Below, piece by piece: positions 16,638 through 24,765 of a stretch of DNA of 64,000 bases (positions are counted from its first letter, which is position 1; every line of letters starts with the position of its first letter). The position numbers and the translations under genes are program-made. Below the pieces are notes generated by a model that did no database searches, was not told the DNA's origin, and was given only the letters and a program-made list of their open reading frames with translations. The DNA comes from Patescibacteria group bacterium (GTDB lineage: Bacteria; Patescibacteriota; Patescibacteriia; Patescibacteriales; Patescibacteriaceae): NCBI GenBank assembly GCA_030583705.1, contig CP129471.1, positions 610,506 through 674,505 of the forward strand. Reading direction: 5' to 3'.

Positions 16638-17027
16638 TTACTTTACACTAGCTTTTACAGCTACTAAATCCTTCCATTTACCGAGCTTCTTTTTCTTGGA
16701 AAAATCGTAATTGTCCTCTCGTGATAAAAGAAACAACTCAAGGGAGCGTATAAAGCCAGCTGAAGACTCTTTCATGTTCGGTCTTGGCACATTGTTTCTA
16801 GTAAAAACTATCATCTGTCCTTCCTTTATTTTGAAAGGTTTTTTTAATTTTACTACATGACCACTTTCCTCTCGATTTTTTAACCACTCTTTTGATAATT
16901 TCCGGCTATTACCTTGCATAAAATAACCGTTAGCTTCTTTTGCAATATAGAATATAAAATCGTACTGTCCGGGAATTAAATGTGGAAAAATAGGGGCCAT
17001 TAAATGTGTTACTGTTTGACTCTTCAT
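16638..17027 (-). CDS. Unknown basic protein
   Basis: A 129-residue protein that I cannot assign. It is rich in Lys, has no signal peptide or membrane helix, and reads as a mixed alpha/beta fold: Y-D-F-I-F-Y-I-A-K-E-A-N-G-Y-F in the first third, then G-H-V-V-K-L-K-K-P-F-K-I-K-E-G-Q-M-I-V-F, then a helical, strongly basic tail. It is flanked on both sides by hairpin terminators, so it is a single-gene unit. No function is proposed. Confidence 0.6.
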   Translation of the reverse strand: MKSQTVTHLMAPIFPHLIPGQYDFIFYIAKEANGYFMQGNSRKLSKEWLKNREESGHVVKLKKPFKIKEGQMIVFTRNNVPRPNMKESSAGFIRSLELFLLSREDNYDFSKKKKLGKWKDLVAVKASVK

Positions 17028-17061
17028 TTTATTTTTAATTTACTTATTTTATACACTATAA

Positions 17062-17090
17062 CAAAAAAAACCTTTTGGCAAGGTTTTTTA
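17062..17090 (-). terminator. Terminator after divIC
   Basis: AAAACCTT-ttggc-AAGGTTTT stem with A-run on one side and T-run on the other, so it can work in both directions; it lies about 40 nt after the stop of the DivIC-like gene. Confidence 0.7.
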
Positions 17091-17129
17091 TTAACTACTA
17101 AATTAAATAAAGAAAAATAATTACTTTTC

Positions 17130-17564
17130 TTATTTCTCTAATTTTTCTTCTTCAACACCGAAAAAATAATCACCCCATAGTTTAAAGCCTTGTACCAAGG
17201 CTGGCTCAGGGGTAGGTTCGGGAGCAGGAGGTAGATCAAAAAGACCGGTACCGATGGGGCGCTCTTGGCTTTGTCTTACTTCCACTACAGTTACCTCTTC
17301 CCCTGGTTTTTGATAATTAAGTTTAGTACGAGCTTCTTCTTCCGCAAAACGATCTGTTTGCATGTATTCAATAGTCTGTTTAAGTGTCTCGTTTTTACCT
17401 TCGGTTTCTTCAACCATTTGCCTTAATTCGGCAATATCTTGGTCCACCGAAGATTTTTGTTGCCAAACACGAATAAACTGCTTAACCGTAAAGACCAAAG
17501 CAGCGATTAAACAAATAGTAAAGAGGAATTGTTTGGAGAAAATGGCGCGAAAAAAAGCCTTCAT
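17130..17564 (-). CDS. DivIC/FtsB-like septum formation initiator
   Basis: A 144-residue bitopic membrane protein: short basic N-terminus, one membrane helix (about 11-30), then a coiled coil (about 35-72, D-Q-D-I-A-E-L-R-Q-M-V-E-E-T-E-G-K-N-E-T-L) and the family end motif A-R-T-K-L-N-Y-Q-K-P-G-E-E-V near 79-92. DivIC/FtsB proteins join FtsL and FtsQ/DivIB in the divisome. A Pro-rich tail (P-P-A-P-E-P-T-P-E-P) follows. Orthology to DivIC versus FtsB cannot be settled here. Confidence 0.85.
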   Translation of the reverse strand: MKAFFRAIFSKQFLFTICLIAALVFTVKQFIRVWQQKSSVDQDIAELRQMVEETEGKNETLKQTIEYMQTDRFAEEEARTKLNYQKPGEEVTVVEVRQSQERPIGTGLFDLPPAPEPTPEPALVQGFKLWGDYFFGVEEEKLEK

Positions 17565-17659
17565 AAAGAATAATATAATAAACTATTTTTATTATATATA
17601 ACTATATCACAAAAAAAGCCAATAAGCTAACATCGATTTATAAATACTAAAAAGGTTAT

Positions 17660-17697
17660 AAAAAAAGACATGGTTTTTAATAAGACCATGTCTTTTA
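17660..17697 (-). terminator. Terminator after the secreted Fib_succ protein
   Basis: AAAGACATGGT...ACCATGTCTTT hairpin; on the minus strand it is followed by a T-run. It lies directly downstream of the gene at 17730. Confidence 0.8.
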
Positions 17698-17729
17698 AGT
17701 TGTTATTAATAGCTCCCGAATTAAAAGAT

Positions 17730-18641
17730 TTAATAATCTTGTAAACAACGTACTGAGTTGGCATAATGCCTTTGATCAGTACCGCTATGGATAGTGGTAG
17801 CGGAAACCATGAAAAGTCTACGTAAAGCGTGGTGTGTTCCATCCTGATCAGCTAGCCATAGTCTGGTTTGGCTAATTGGGTAATAATACCAACCATTATG
17901 GTAGCCCGCCATAATTAAAGAAAAACCCATTAAGTCTTCTCCATTACCCTGTCCGACTTTTCTAAGAGAACGACTGGCTCCAAATTCTCCACCAGTATTA
18001 CCGGCTGGATTACCGTTAGGATAAACACTGTCCGCACAACGACGCCAGGTTGGAGCAAATCCAATAGTAGAACATTCATATTGAGGGTAAACACTACCAA
18101 TCTTTTCCACGGTATATTGTTCCAATACGGCAAATTCCTGATCATTTGGGATATGCCAACCAAGTGGACAAATACCTTGATGTTGTTCACGAATAGACTC
18201 AGAGCAATCTCCTTGTAAACAGTCCTCATAAGAAAGTAGCATGGCTTGCGGCCACTGATAAAGACCTCCATAAAGAGAACAATTACTTTCATTGTCATCA
18301 AGACAGTATTTTTGAATTACTGAATCATCGCTTTGGTGGGTAGTGGCGTCAATCCTAACACCAACTCGCAAGTTTTCTTGCATCCAACATTGTTCACCTA
18401 TGTGTACGGTTTTATATTGATTACCCTCAGAGTCATAAACAAAGGGTTCGCAAAAAACTGGAGATGACTGAATCTTAGCTCCATTGTATTTAAAAATTTC
18501 CGGTAAACTTAACTTAAAAGAAGAAATTTTTGATCTAACAGAATTTTCAAACGAAACTTGTCTTGAAACATCGGATGAGGCGGAAACACCAAAACCGAAC
18601 ATAAAACAAGCCAGGGTAATAAAAATAATTTTCTTAGTCAT
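17730..18641 (-). CDS. Secreted Fibrobacter-major-paralogous-domain protein
   Basis: A 303-residue exported protein with signal peptide M-T-K-K-I-I-F-I-T-L-A-C-F-M-F-G-F-G-V-S-A. From about residue 65 to the end it is a Fib_succ_major domain: D-S-E-G-N-Q-Y-K-T-V-x-I-G-x-Q-C-W-M-x-E-N-L, Y-G-G-L-Y-Q-W, I-C-P-x-G-W-H-I-P-x-D-x-E-F and the final S-V-R-C-L-Q-D. It holds at least eight cysteines that could form disulfides. The domain has a C-type-lectin-like fold in related proteins; its ligand is unknown. The next gene upstream carries a close copy of the same domain on a pilin stem, so this is a local duplication in which one copy lost or never had the pilin part. Confidence 0.8.
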   Translation of the reverse strand: MTKKIIFITLACFMFGFGVSASSDVSRQVSFENSVRSKISSFKLSLPEIFKYNGAKIQSSPVFCEPFVYDSEGNQYKTVHIGEQCWMQENLRVGVRIDATTHQSDDSVIQKYCLDDNESNCSLYGGLYQWPQAMLLSYEDCLQGDCSESIREQHQGICPLGWHIPNDQEFAVLEQYTVEKIGSVYPQYECSTIGFAPTWRRCADSVYPNGNPAGNTGGEFGASRSLRKVGQGNGEDLMGFSLIMAGYHNGWYYYPISQTRLWLADQDGTHHALRRLFMVSATTIHSGTDQRHYANSVRCLQDY

Positions 18642-18684
18642 ATTATATAAATAATAAATAAAAGTATTTAACCTATATACTTAT

Positions 18685-18713
18685 ATAATATCATAATTAA
18701 TTAAAAAAGTCAA
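18685..18713 (-). promoter_or_regulatory. Promoter of the secreted Fib_succ gene
   Basis: On the minus strand TTGACT (18713-18708), 17 nt, TATTAT (18690-18685) with TGA before it (extended -10); about 40 nt ahead of the start codon. Confidence 0.6.
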
Positions 18714-18818
18714 TGGTAGTTTTGCACAATAACTAAAAACCGCAATAATTAAGAGAAAAACTCCATATTACCGCTCTTATTGGCTTATAATTATAGAATA
18801 ACCAAGGGAATACTTTTT

Positions 18819-19994
18819 CTAAGAATCTTTAACACAACGGACTGAAAAGCCAAAGTTTTTCTGAGCGGTATTAGTTGTTATTGTAGAACGATTAGGAACA
18901 AAATACCTTGTATTACCCCAAATAACAGATGCTTGATTGGCAAGCCACATTCTACTAGTGTTGGAATACGAAGATCCGTTATAGCTTCCTCCTAGCAAAA
19001 GAGAAAATCCGCCAAGATCATCACCCGCTCCATTGCCACTTCCCTGGCCCACCGCTTTAATTGACTTACCGGCTCCCTTGGCTCCGCCCGTGGCGCCGGC
19101 TGGAGAGTTGTCTGGGTTAACGCTATCTGCACAACGATGAGTTTGACCTATTTCATCATCAAAATCAAAAACATTACAAGCATATTGAGGTTTGTCGCTG
19201 TTGGCTAATTGAACCAAACTTCGTTCTAAAGTAACAAATTCTTGGTCGGTTGGTATGTGCCAACCTGAAGGACAAATACCTTGATGTTGTTCCTCAATTT
19301 GTCCGGAACAATCTGAAACAACACAAGCGGAGTAAGAAAGATTCATAGCCTCAGTCCATTGGTAAAGACCGCCATACACATCACAGTTAGCTGGGTTGTT
19401 GTCATAACAAAACTTCTCAGTTACTGAATCATTACTCTGGTTAGAAGAAGAGTTAATGGTTGTTCCAACTTTAAGATTTTCTTTCATCCAACACTGTGGA
19501 CCTATTTGCACAGTGTTATATAAATTACCGTCTTCGTCCCCTACTTGTGATCCACAATTAAACATACCCGCTGAAGTGTAATAACCAACAGGACCAGGAG
19601 TAAAAGAACCCCCACTAGAACCCATACAGACTGAAACAATGTATTGACCGTTGCCTAAGGCAGTATAGCTGTATTCTTGCCCAGGACAATTACCGTCTGT
19701 TCTTGGTTGTGGATTTGAAGGTACTGCCGACATATATATTGTACCGTCCGGACCAGTCAAGGGTTGTCCGGGAGTTATTGTTGAAGGATAGTTGCCGTGG
19801 TTAGCATAATGAAGCTCAAGGGCGGAGCCTATACTTCTTATATCAGAAAGTCTTTTAGAGTCCCTGGCCGACGCTCTGGAGCCACCAAGAGCTACAATGG
19901 CAAAGGTGGAAAGAACTCCGATAATAGCTATAACCACCAAGAGCTCTATGAGAGTAAAACCTTGTCCTTTCTTAAAACTAATTATGTTTTTCAT
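18819..19994 (-). CDS. Type IV pilin-like protein with Fib_succ domain
   Basis: A 391-residue protein with the prepilin signal Q-G, then F-T-L-I-E-L-L-V-V-I-A-I-I-G (cleavage after Gly12). The pilin segment up to about 145 (R-D-S-K-R-L-S-D-I-R, Y-P-S-T-I-T-P-G-Q-P, D-G-N-C-P-G-Q-E-Y) matches those at 2127 and 10916. From about 165 it is a Fib_succ_major domain (T-V-Q-I-G-P-Q-C-W-M-K-E-N-L ... S-V-R-C-V-K-D), nearly the same as in the gene at 17730. This shows that one pilin stem is combined with different display domains in this genome. Confidence 0.85.
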   Translation of the reverse strand: MKNIISFKKGQGFTLIELLVVIAIIGVLSTFAIVALGGSRASARDSKRLSDIRSIGSALELHYANHGNYPSTITPGQPLTGPDGTIYMSAVPSNPQPRTDGNCPGQEYSYTALGNGQYIVSVCMGSSGGSFTPGPVGYYTSAGMFNCGSQVGDEDGNLYNTVQIGPQCWMKENLKVGTTINSSSNQSNDSVTEKFCYDNNPANCDVYGGLYQWTEAMNLSYSACVVSDCSGQIEEQHQGICPSGWHIPTDQEFVTLERSLVQLANSDKPQYACNVFDFDDEIGQTHRCADSVNPDNSPAGATGGAKGAGKSIKAVGQGSGNGAGDDLGGFSLLLGGSYNGSSYSNTSRMWLANQASVIWGNTRYFVPNRSTITTNTAQKNFGFSVRCVKDS

Positions 19995-20012
19995 ATTATT
20001 TATATAAAGGGC

Positions 20013-20046
20013 GTTAAGGCGCGCCTTATAATACTTTATTATATCA
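20013..20046 (-). promoter_or_regulatory. Extended -10 promoter and leader palindrome of the pilin-Fib_succ gene
   Basis: TGATATAAT on the minus strand at 20046-20038, followed in the short leader by a perfect 14-bp palindrome TAAGGCGCGCCTTA at 20015-20028, about 20 nt before the start codon. It could be a regulator site or a small hairpin near the ribosome site. Confidence 0.45.
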
Positions 20047-20064
20047 CAAAGTATTTAAAGAAAA

Positions 20065-22452
20065 CTATCTCCAAGAAGTGTCTTGAAGCGATTTACCTAT
20101 CATATCTACGACTGTCTTATGTGAAGATTTAAAATTGTGATTAAGGAAATAGGCATAATCTTCGCCTAGTCTACTAAAATTTTCTCCCACACTATAACCC
20201 CCTGAACCCTCAAAAGGAGCCTGCGGGTTCATATTACGAAAAACTGCAAAATGTACATTGTCATCAAAATGTTGCACGCCGGTTATTAAATAAAAGGTTT
20301 GTGGATCCATAAATATCGGGTAATTATCCTGTAAGGCATCATTTAAATATTCTTCTTTTTCCCCTTCTTCATACTCTTCTTCATAAACACTCTGTATTAA
20401 TCTCCAAAACTTAGGGTAAAGGAACTCATGACCAGAAGAGGCTATGGTATAACGAGAGATAAAGGGACTTTCGTGTAAACGACCGGGTCCAAGAGGGTTA
20501 TAAAGAGCACGAACTTCATCTCCATCCAAGAAACCATCACCGTCCGTGTCCGGGTTATTTGGATCAGTGCCCATAAGTAATTCCTCAAGATTGGTTAAAC
20601 CATCGTTATCCGAATCTTGGGACCAGTAATTGTCAGCAGATGAAGGATTAGAAGAATTCCTATTAAATAATCCTAACCCAAGATACTTTAAGTCATCATC
20701 ATCGTTATTATCAAAATCATCAAAATTTTCCGGCCACTGATTATCAACAGACGGGAAATTTGAAGAAACATTATTTAACAATCCCTCGCTAATCGCTAAA
20801 GCCCGATAATACTCATAAGCCGATTGAGCTAAAGGATCAACTGTAGGTTCTTCAATTATTACCTCTTCTCTAGCAATACTTATTTCTAAGTTAAAATTAT
20901 TATTCTGTTGCTCATTATTATTGGGATCGCTGGAAGACCACTCTATCTTTTCAAGTTGGAGATTTTCATTGACAACAAAAGATATGTCTATCTTGGCCAT
21001 ATACAAAAATGAAGGAAAAACTTCATCAAGTAGTTTGCTGACACTATCCATTTTCCGAAATATCTCTATAAGTCTAAGTCTTTGTTCCTCTGTACCAAGC
21101 CAGATGAAGGCAGACTCACCGGGTACATAATTAGTTAAATCTTCAATTATGTTAAAATCAAAAAATACCCATATATCAACGCCTTCGTTAAGAACTAAAA
21201 GTCCATTAAAAAAGCCTTGATTAACAGCCCCTGACTCCGGATAGGCCTGAGAAAATCCAAATTCATCATAATGACTTTCATTTTCTGTCTGATCCAATAT
21301 TTCTGTCTCCTCGGGCATCAACTCAATAGGTTCATTTTCCATTTGTCCGAAAATATCGGAGTTCTTATTATAAAAATAATCTTCCCAATATTCTCTCAAA
21401 GTATTGCCATCCAGCTGATAAGATAAACGATATTGATTCTGATCCTTTTCTAAAGACATGGGTTGAGTCTGGTCTATGTTGTCCAAAACAGATTCCGCAA
21501 AAAACAAAGAGCCCTCGGGTGAATTAATGCGTTGTACTGAGTTATCAAATGAAACAATACCACCAGAATCAATTAATAACTCATGAGATGTCAAAAGGTA
21601 TCTAATATAATTAACAGCTGACATATACTCATTTAATTGTTGATTATATTCTTCCCCTCTTTCAAGATGAAGCCACTTATCCAATAAAAATGAAGCTTCT
21701 TGAGCAATGGGTCCAGGAATTCCTGGATTTAAATACTCAAAAGAATCACCAATAGTAGGATCATTAGCCAAGCGGTTTATTTTAAAATAATCTTTTCCGT
21801 CATATGACCTACTTGTTGCTTCAATTAAAGATTTGAGCAAGAGATGTCCTTCATCCTCCGTTATTTCATTTTCATAGTTTCCCTGATAAAAAATTTCAAA
21901 ATCATTTTCAAGGCCGTTTTTAGGTTCAGCTATTCTGATTTTGTAAGAATCAATAATCTCTTCTCTCTCGGTTGATCCATATTGAGACCAGCTAGATACT
22001 TTGCTTTCAATAGACAAAACAACGTTACCGTTTTTTAGACTTTGAAGATCAGCTAAGGCTGCTTGCATAATCTCTTCGGCTGGAAGATCTTTAAGTTCTT
22101 TATTGCCCAAAGAAATTTTAGAGAAAAGATTAGGAAAAAAACGAGCTGAAGCTACACCGCCTAAGATTAAGACTAAAATAACCGCTCCAATAATAACAGG
22201 GCGGCGGAATCTGACAAAAAAAGAATCTTTGGGATAAGAAGCTTGTTGTTTAACAGGCTCCATAACGGACTCGGTTGTTTTGGCAACTACTGGTTCAGCT
22301 TGTGCTTGGGGTAAAGACAAAGCTTCAGCAATAACCTCATCAGACCAGCCTTGTTCTTTTAAAGCCGGAGCTATATCTTCGTTACCAAAACCTCTGTCTT
22401 TTTGTCTTTTAATATAATCTTCCAAAGCTGGGTTAATCATATGATTGGGCAA
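20065..22452 (-). CDS. Membrane-anchored protein with UBA-like N-terminus and TSP3 repeats
   Basis: A 795-residue protein. The N-terminus (about 10-45: Y-I-K-R-Q-x-D-R-G-F, D-I-A-P-A-L-K-E-Q-G-W, V-I-A-E-A-L) resembles the short helical S-H-O-C-T/UBA-like motif often found on candidate-phylum membrane proteins. A Pro/Val-rich linker and one membrane helix (about 84-106) follow. The large extracytoplasmic part is mostly acidic; near 615-655 it has calcium-binding thrombospondin type 3 repeats (D-S-D-N-D-G-L, then D-T-D-G-D-G-F). No enzyme motif was seen. Function unknown; probably a surface or secretion-associated protein. The start may also be Met5. Confidence 0.7.
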   Translation of the reverse strand: MPNHMINPALEDYIKRQKDRGFGNEDIAPALKEQGWSDEVIAEALSLPQAQAEPVVAKTTESVMEPVKQQASYPKDSFFVRFRRPVIIGAVILVLILGGVASARFFPNLFSKISLGNKELKDLPAEEIMQAALADLQSLKNGNVVLSIESKVSSWSQYGSTEREEIIDSYKIRIAEPKNGLENDFEIFYQGNYENEITEDEGHLLLKSLIEATSRSYDGKDYFKINRLANDPTIGDSFEYLNPGIPGPIAQEASFLLDKWLHLERGEEYNQQLNEYMSAVNYIRYLLTSHELLIDSGGIVSFDNSVQRINSPEGSLFFAESVLDNIDQTQPMSLEKDQNQYRLSYQLDGNTLREYWEDYFYNKNSDIFGQMENEPIELMPEETEILDQTENESHYDEFGFSQAYPESGAVNQGFFNGLLVLNEGVDIWVFFDFNIIEDLTNYVPGESAFIWLGTEEQRLRLIEIFRKMDSVSKLLDEVFPSFLYMAKIDISFVVNENLQLEKIEWSSSDPNNNEQQNNNFNLEISIAREEVIIEEPTVDPLAQSAYEYYRALAISEGLLNNVSSNFPSVDNQWPENFDDFDNNDDDDLKYLGLGLFNRNSSNPSSADNYWSQDSDNDGLTNLEELLMGTDPNNPDTDGDGFLDGDEVRALYNPLGPGRLHESPFISRYTIASSGHEFLYPKFWRLIQSVYEEEYEEGEKEEYLNDALQDNYPIFMDPQTFYLITGVQHFDDNVHFAVFRNMNPQAPFEGSGGYSVGENFSRLGEDYAYFLNHNFKSSHKTVVDMIGKSLQDTSWR

Positions 22453-22554
22453 TCTTATTGATTCATTTAATAGATCAAATAAAAAGATTGATGAGTTAAT
22501 AATTAATACTTATATTTTACCATAAATTAGGAGAAGATGGCAAAGGTGGATAGG

Positions 22555-23103
22555 TTATTTATAAAATAGTTCCTGATTTCTAAGCTCATTTTTAATATCT
22601 CGGTAATCCGGAAAAACTTTTTCCACCAGTGCCCAAAACCTTTTGGAATGATTAAATTCTTTTAGATGACACAGTTCATGAACGATAATATAATCACGAT
22701 GCTTAGGGGGCAAAAAAATAATCTTATAATTAAAATTTAGATTTTTCTTATTTGAACAACTACCCCAGCGAGTTTTTTGATTCTTGATAAAAACCTTGTT
22801 AAAAGAAAAACCATATAGGGCATTATACCATTCTATACGCTCTTTTACTAAAATTAAGGCCTTCTCTTTATTTTCTAGATAATCCTTACGTGAAAAAGAA
22901 CGAATTGATCTTGAATCAATATTTTTAAAAAATTGTAATTTATTTTGTATCCATCTTTTCTTATCCAAAAAGAATTTCTCAACTATAGATTGATCTACTC
23001 CAAAGGGAGTAGTAATAACTACCGTACCATCACAGTAGACCGCCAAACGTAAACGTTTAGCCCGCCAACTTCTTTTTAGCTTATAAGAAACGTTTACATC
23101 CAT
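22555..23103 (-). CDS. YgjP/SprT-like metallopeptidase (DUF45)
   Basis: A 182-residue protein with the DUF45 signature T-R-W-G-S-C-S (111-117) and the zinc site H142-E-L-C-H146 followed by the third ligand in F-N-H-S-K-R-F-W (about His152). The family (YgjP, WLM-related) includes metal-dependent hydrolases, and genes of this type very often accompany type I restriction loci. Here it is the last gene on the minus strand of the restriction locus, 186 bases beyond the NERD gene. Activity on a defined substrate is not established for most members. Confidence 0.88.
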   Translation of the reverse strand: MDVNVSYKLKRSWRAKRLRLAVYCDGTVVITTPFGVDQSIVEKFFLDKKRWIQNKLQFFKNIDSRSIRSFSRKDYLENKEKALILVKERIEWYNALYGFSFNKVFIKNQKTRWGSCSNKKNLNFNYKIIFLPPKHRDYIIVHELCHLKEFNHSKRFWALVEKVFPDYRDIKNELRNQELFYK

Positions 23104-23289
23104 AGGTGTTTGGTTATAGTTTTTTGGTTAGATTTAAATGGAGCATAGACTCCATAGATACATTATAATGATTTATAAACTAACATTAATATTATTTGCC
23201 TTACTTGGCAACACTATTTAAAAAGGATTTAACATATATACCGATCGTTTTGCCGGCGTTGGGAAAACGATCTGTTTATACAAAAATAT

Positions 23290-24039
23290 TTAATTCTTAT
23301 AATTGGTTAACAACAAGAGATTACTTTCAATTATCTCCGGAGATACAGGCCAGGATGCGACGACCGGACTTATTTCCAAAGCGTTAACCAACCACTCTTT
23401 ACCATAAACGCGACATCCACCCACTTCATTGTGTCCAAAAGGAATTTTTAAATAAGTGCCGGTAAAAACTATAATGGGTTTTACCCAGATATCGGCTCCG
23501 GTCTTTTCAAGTAGATAATCATGTAAGCCCAAAGCTTGCCTTCTAGCCTGCTTTAAAAAATCTTTCTCCAAAACCCGACCGTTTCTAAGTAAGCTTGATC
23601 CGTCAAAGCTGATTCTACCTTTATGGCTTTTTACTTCAATCGTAAACACACCGCCAGGACCCAGGACAATAAAATCAATATTGTCACGGCGACCTGGTAG
23701 CTTAGCATCTTGAAAGACTAAAAAGCGGTCATCGAGGCGAGTTAATTGTTTTAAGATTTTTTCCTCACCTATGAGACCTGAGAAGTAGAAGAAACCTTTT
23801 TGATCAAGGTTTTTGTGTAATATATATAGCAACCAAATAGTGGATAAAAAAGGGATAAAGAAAAGCGCTATGCTTATTAATCCAGTAAACGTACCAATTA
23901 AAGCAAGATTTTCAAAGATAACAGAAATTATAATATAACCTAATATGACTCCCGTCAAAACTGCTGTCACAGAAAGAAGGAGGTATGCAACAGTCCTAAT
24001 AAGTAGATAATCACGTTGAGTGCCGTAGAGGTGAGGCAT
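23290..24039 (-). CDS. Membrane protein with NERD (nuclease-related) domain
   Basis: A 249-residue protein with two N-terminal membrane helices (about 14-38 and 45-72) and a cytoplasmic NERD domain from about 88: G-E-E-K-I-L-K-Q-L-T-R-L, the core D-F-I-V-L-G-P-G-G-V-F-T-I-E-V-K-S-H-K-G with the acidic and E-x-K residues of restriction-endonuclease-like nucleases. It sits 15 bases downstream of the HARE-HTH gene and continues the restriction operon. NERD proteins are suspected DNA-processing enzymes; membrane anchoring suggests action on incoming DNA, an inference. Confidence 0.82.
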   Translation of the reverse strand: MPHLYGTQRDYLLIRTVAYLLLSVTAVLTGVILGYIIISVIFENLALIGTFTGLISIALFFIPFLSTIWLLYILHKNLDQKGFFYFSGLIGEEKILKQLTRLDDRFLVFQDAKLPGRRDNIDFIVLGPGGVFTIEVKSHKGRISFDGSSLLRNGRVLEKDFLKQARRQALGLHDYLLEKTGADIWVKPIIVFTGTYLKIPFGHNEVGGCRVYGKEWLVNALEISPVVASWPVSPEIIESNLLLLTNYKN

Positions 24040-24054
24040 ATTTTGAAATGAGGT

Positions 24055-24750
24055 TTACTTTTTCAAGTTTTGAGATTTCTTTAAATCCTGCCAGGAATAC
24101 TGAGACACATTGCCTTTAACATCAACAGAAAATACATACAATAATAATTTTTTGGCGACTTGCCAAGGTAAGCGTCGTAAGGCAATTTTTGCACTGGTAT
24201 CCGGCAAGCCAAGTCCGTAATAATATCTTGTGGTTTTACTTGTCTTCATTCTAGTAATAATCTGCCCTAAGGAATAGACAAAGGCTACCTCATCTACTTG
24301 GCTAATTTTCCCTTGTCCCTTAGCTTCAACAAAAAAATATCTTGAATACCGATGATGTTTGGCTTTAACATCCACACCTTTTTCATGTAGACCTCCAAAT
24401 TGAAAATGCCCCCAACCGTTAGCTGATAACCATTTGATAATTGAATTCTTCACAAAGTCTTCACTCATTACCTTGTCTTTGTTGGCGGATATAAGACCAG
24501 CTTTTATGACCTTCTTTGGCTCTTTGAATTTTTTATTTAACGCAAATGTGGAGGGACCAACTTTAATAAAGCGGGATTTATCTCTATGAGTCTTGATGTC
24601 AACAAGTAAGATAGCGTTTAAAGTGGAAGCAGGAGTTTTACCAGTAGTAATAAAACCACGCGCCAAGGCCTGGCGAGCTATTTCCCGACTATGGAGCGGG
24701 ATACCAGTTTCTTTTAAGATTTGATAGGCTAATGATTTAAGGGAGGGCAT
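24055..24750 (-). CDS. HARE-HTH domain protein with nuclease-like C-terminus
   Basis: A 231-residue protein if read from ATG at 24750; an in-frame GTG exists at 24765, one base after the hsdR stop. The first 75 residues fit the HARE-HTH fold (S-L-A-Y-Q-I-L-K-E-T-G-x-P-L-H-S-R-E-I-A ... F-I-K-V-G-P-S-T-F-A-L), a winged helix found on restriction and chromatin proteins and thought to read modified DNA. The C-terminal part has G-V-D-V-K-A-K and F-F-V-E-A-K-G-Q-G-K, the D...E-x-K pattern of PD-(D/E)XK nucleases. It follows hsdR directly, so it may be an extra restriction or sensing component. Confidence 0.75.
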   Translation of the reverse strand: MPSLKSLAYQILKETGIPLHSREIARQALARGFITTGKTPASTLNAILLVDIKTHRDKSRFIKVGPSTFALNKKFKEPKKVIKAGLISANKDKVMSEDFVKNSIIKWLSANGWGHFQFGGLHEKGVDVKAKHHRYSRYFFVEAKGQGKISQVDEVAFVYSLGQIITRMKTSKTTRYYYGLGLPDTSAKIALRRLPWQVAKKLLLYVFSVDVKGNVSQYSWQDLKKSQNLKK

Positions 24751-24765
24751 AGATTCTGAATACAC

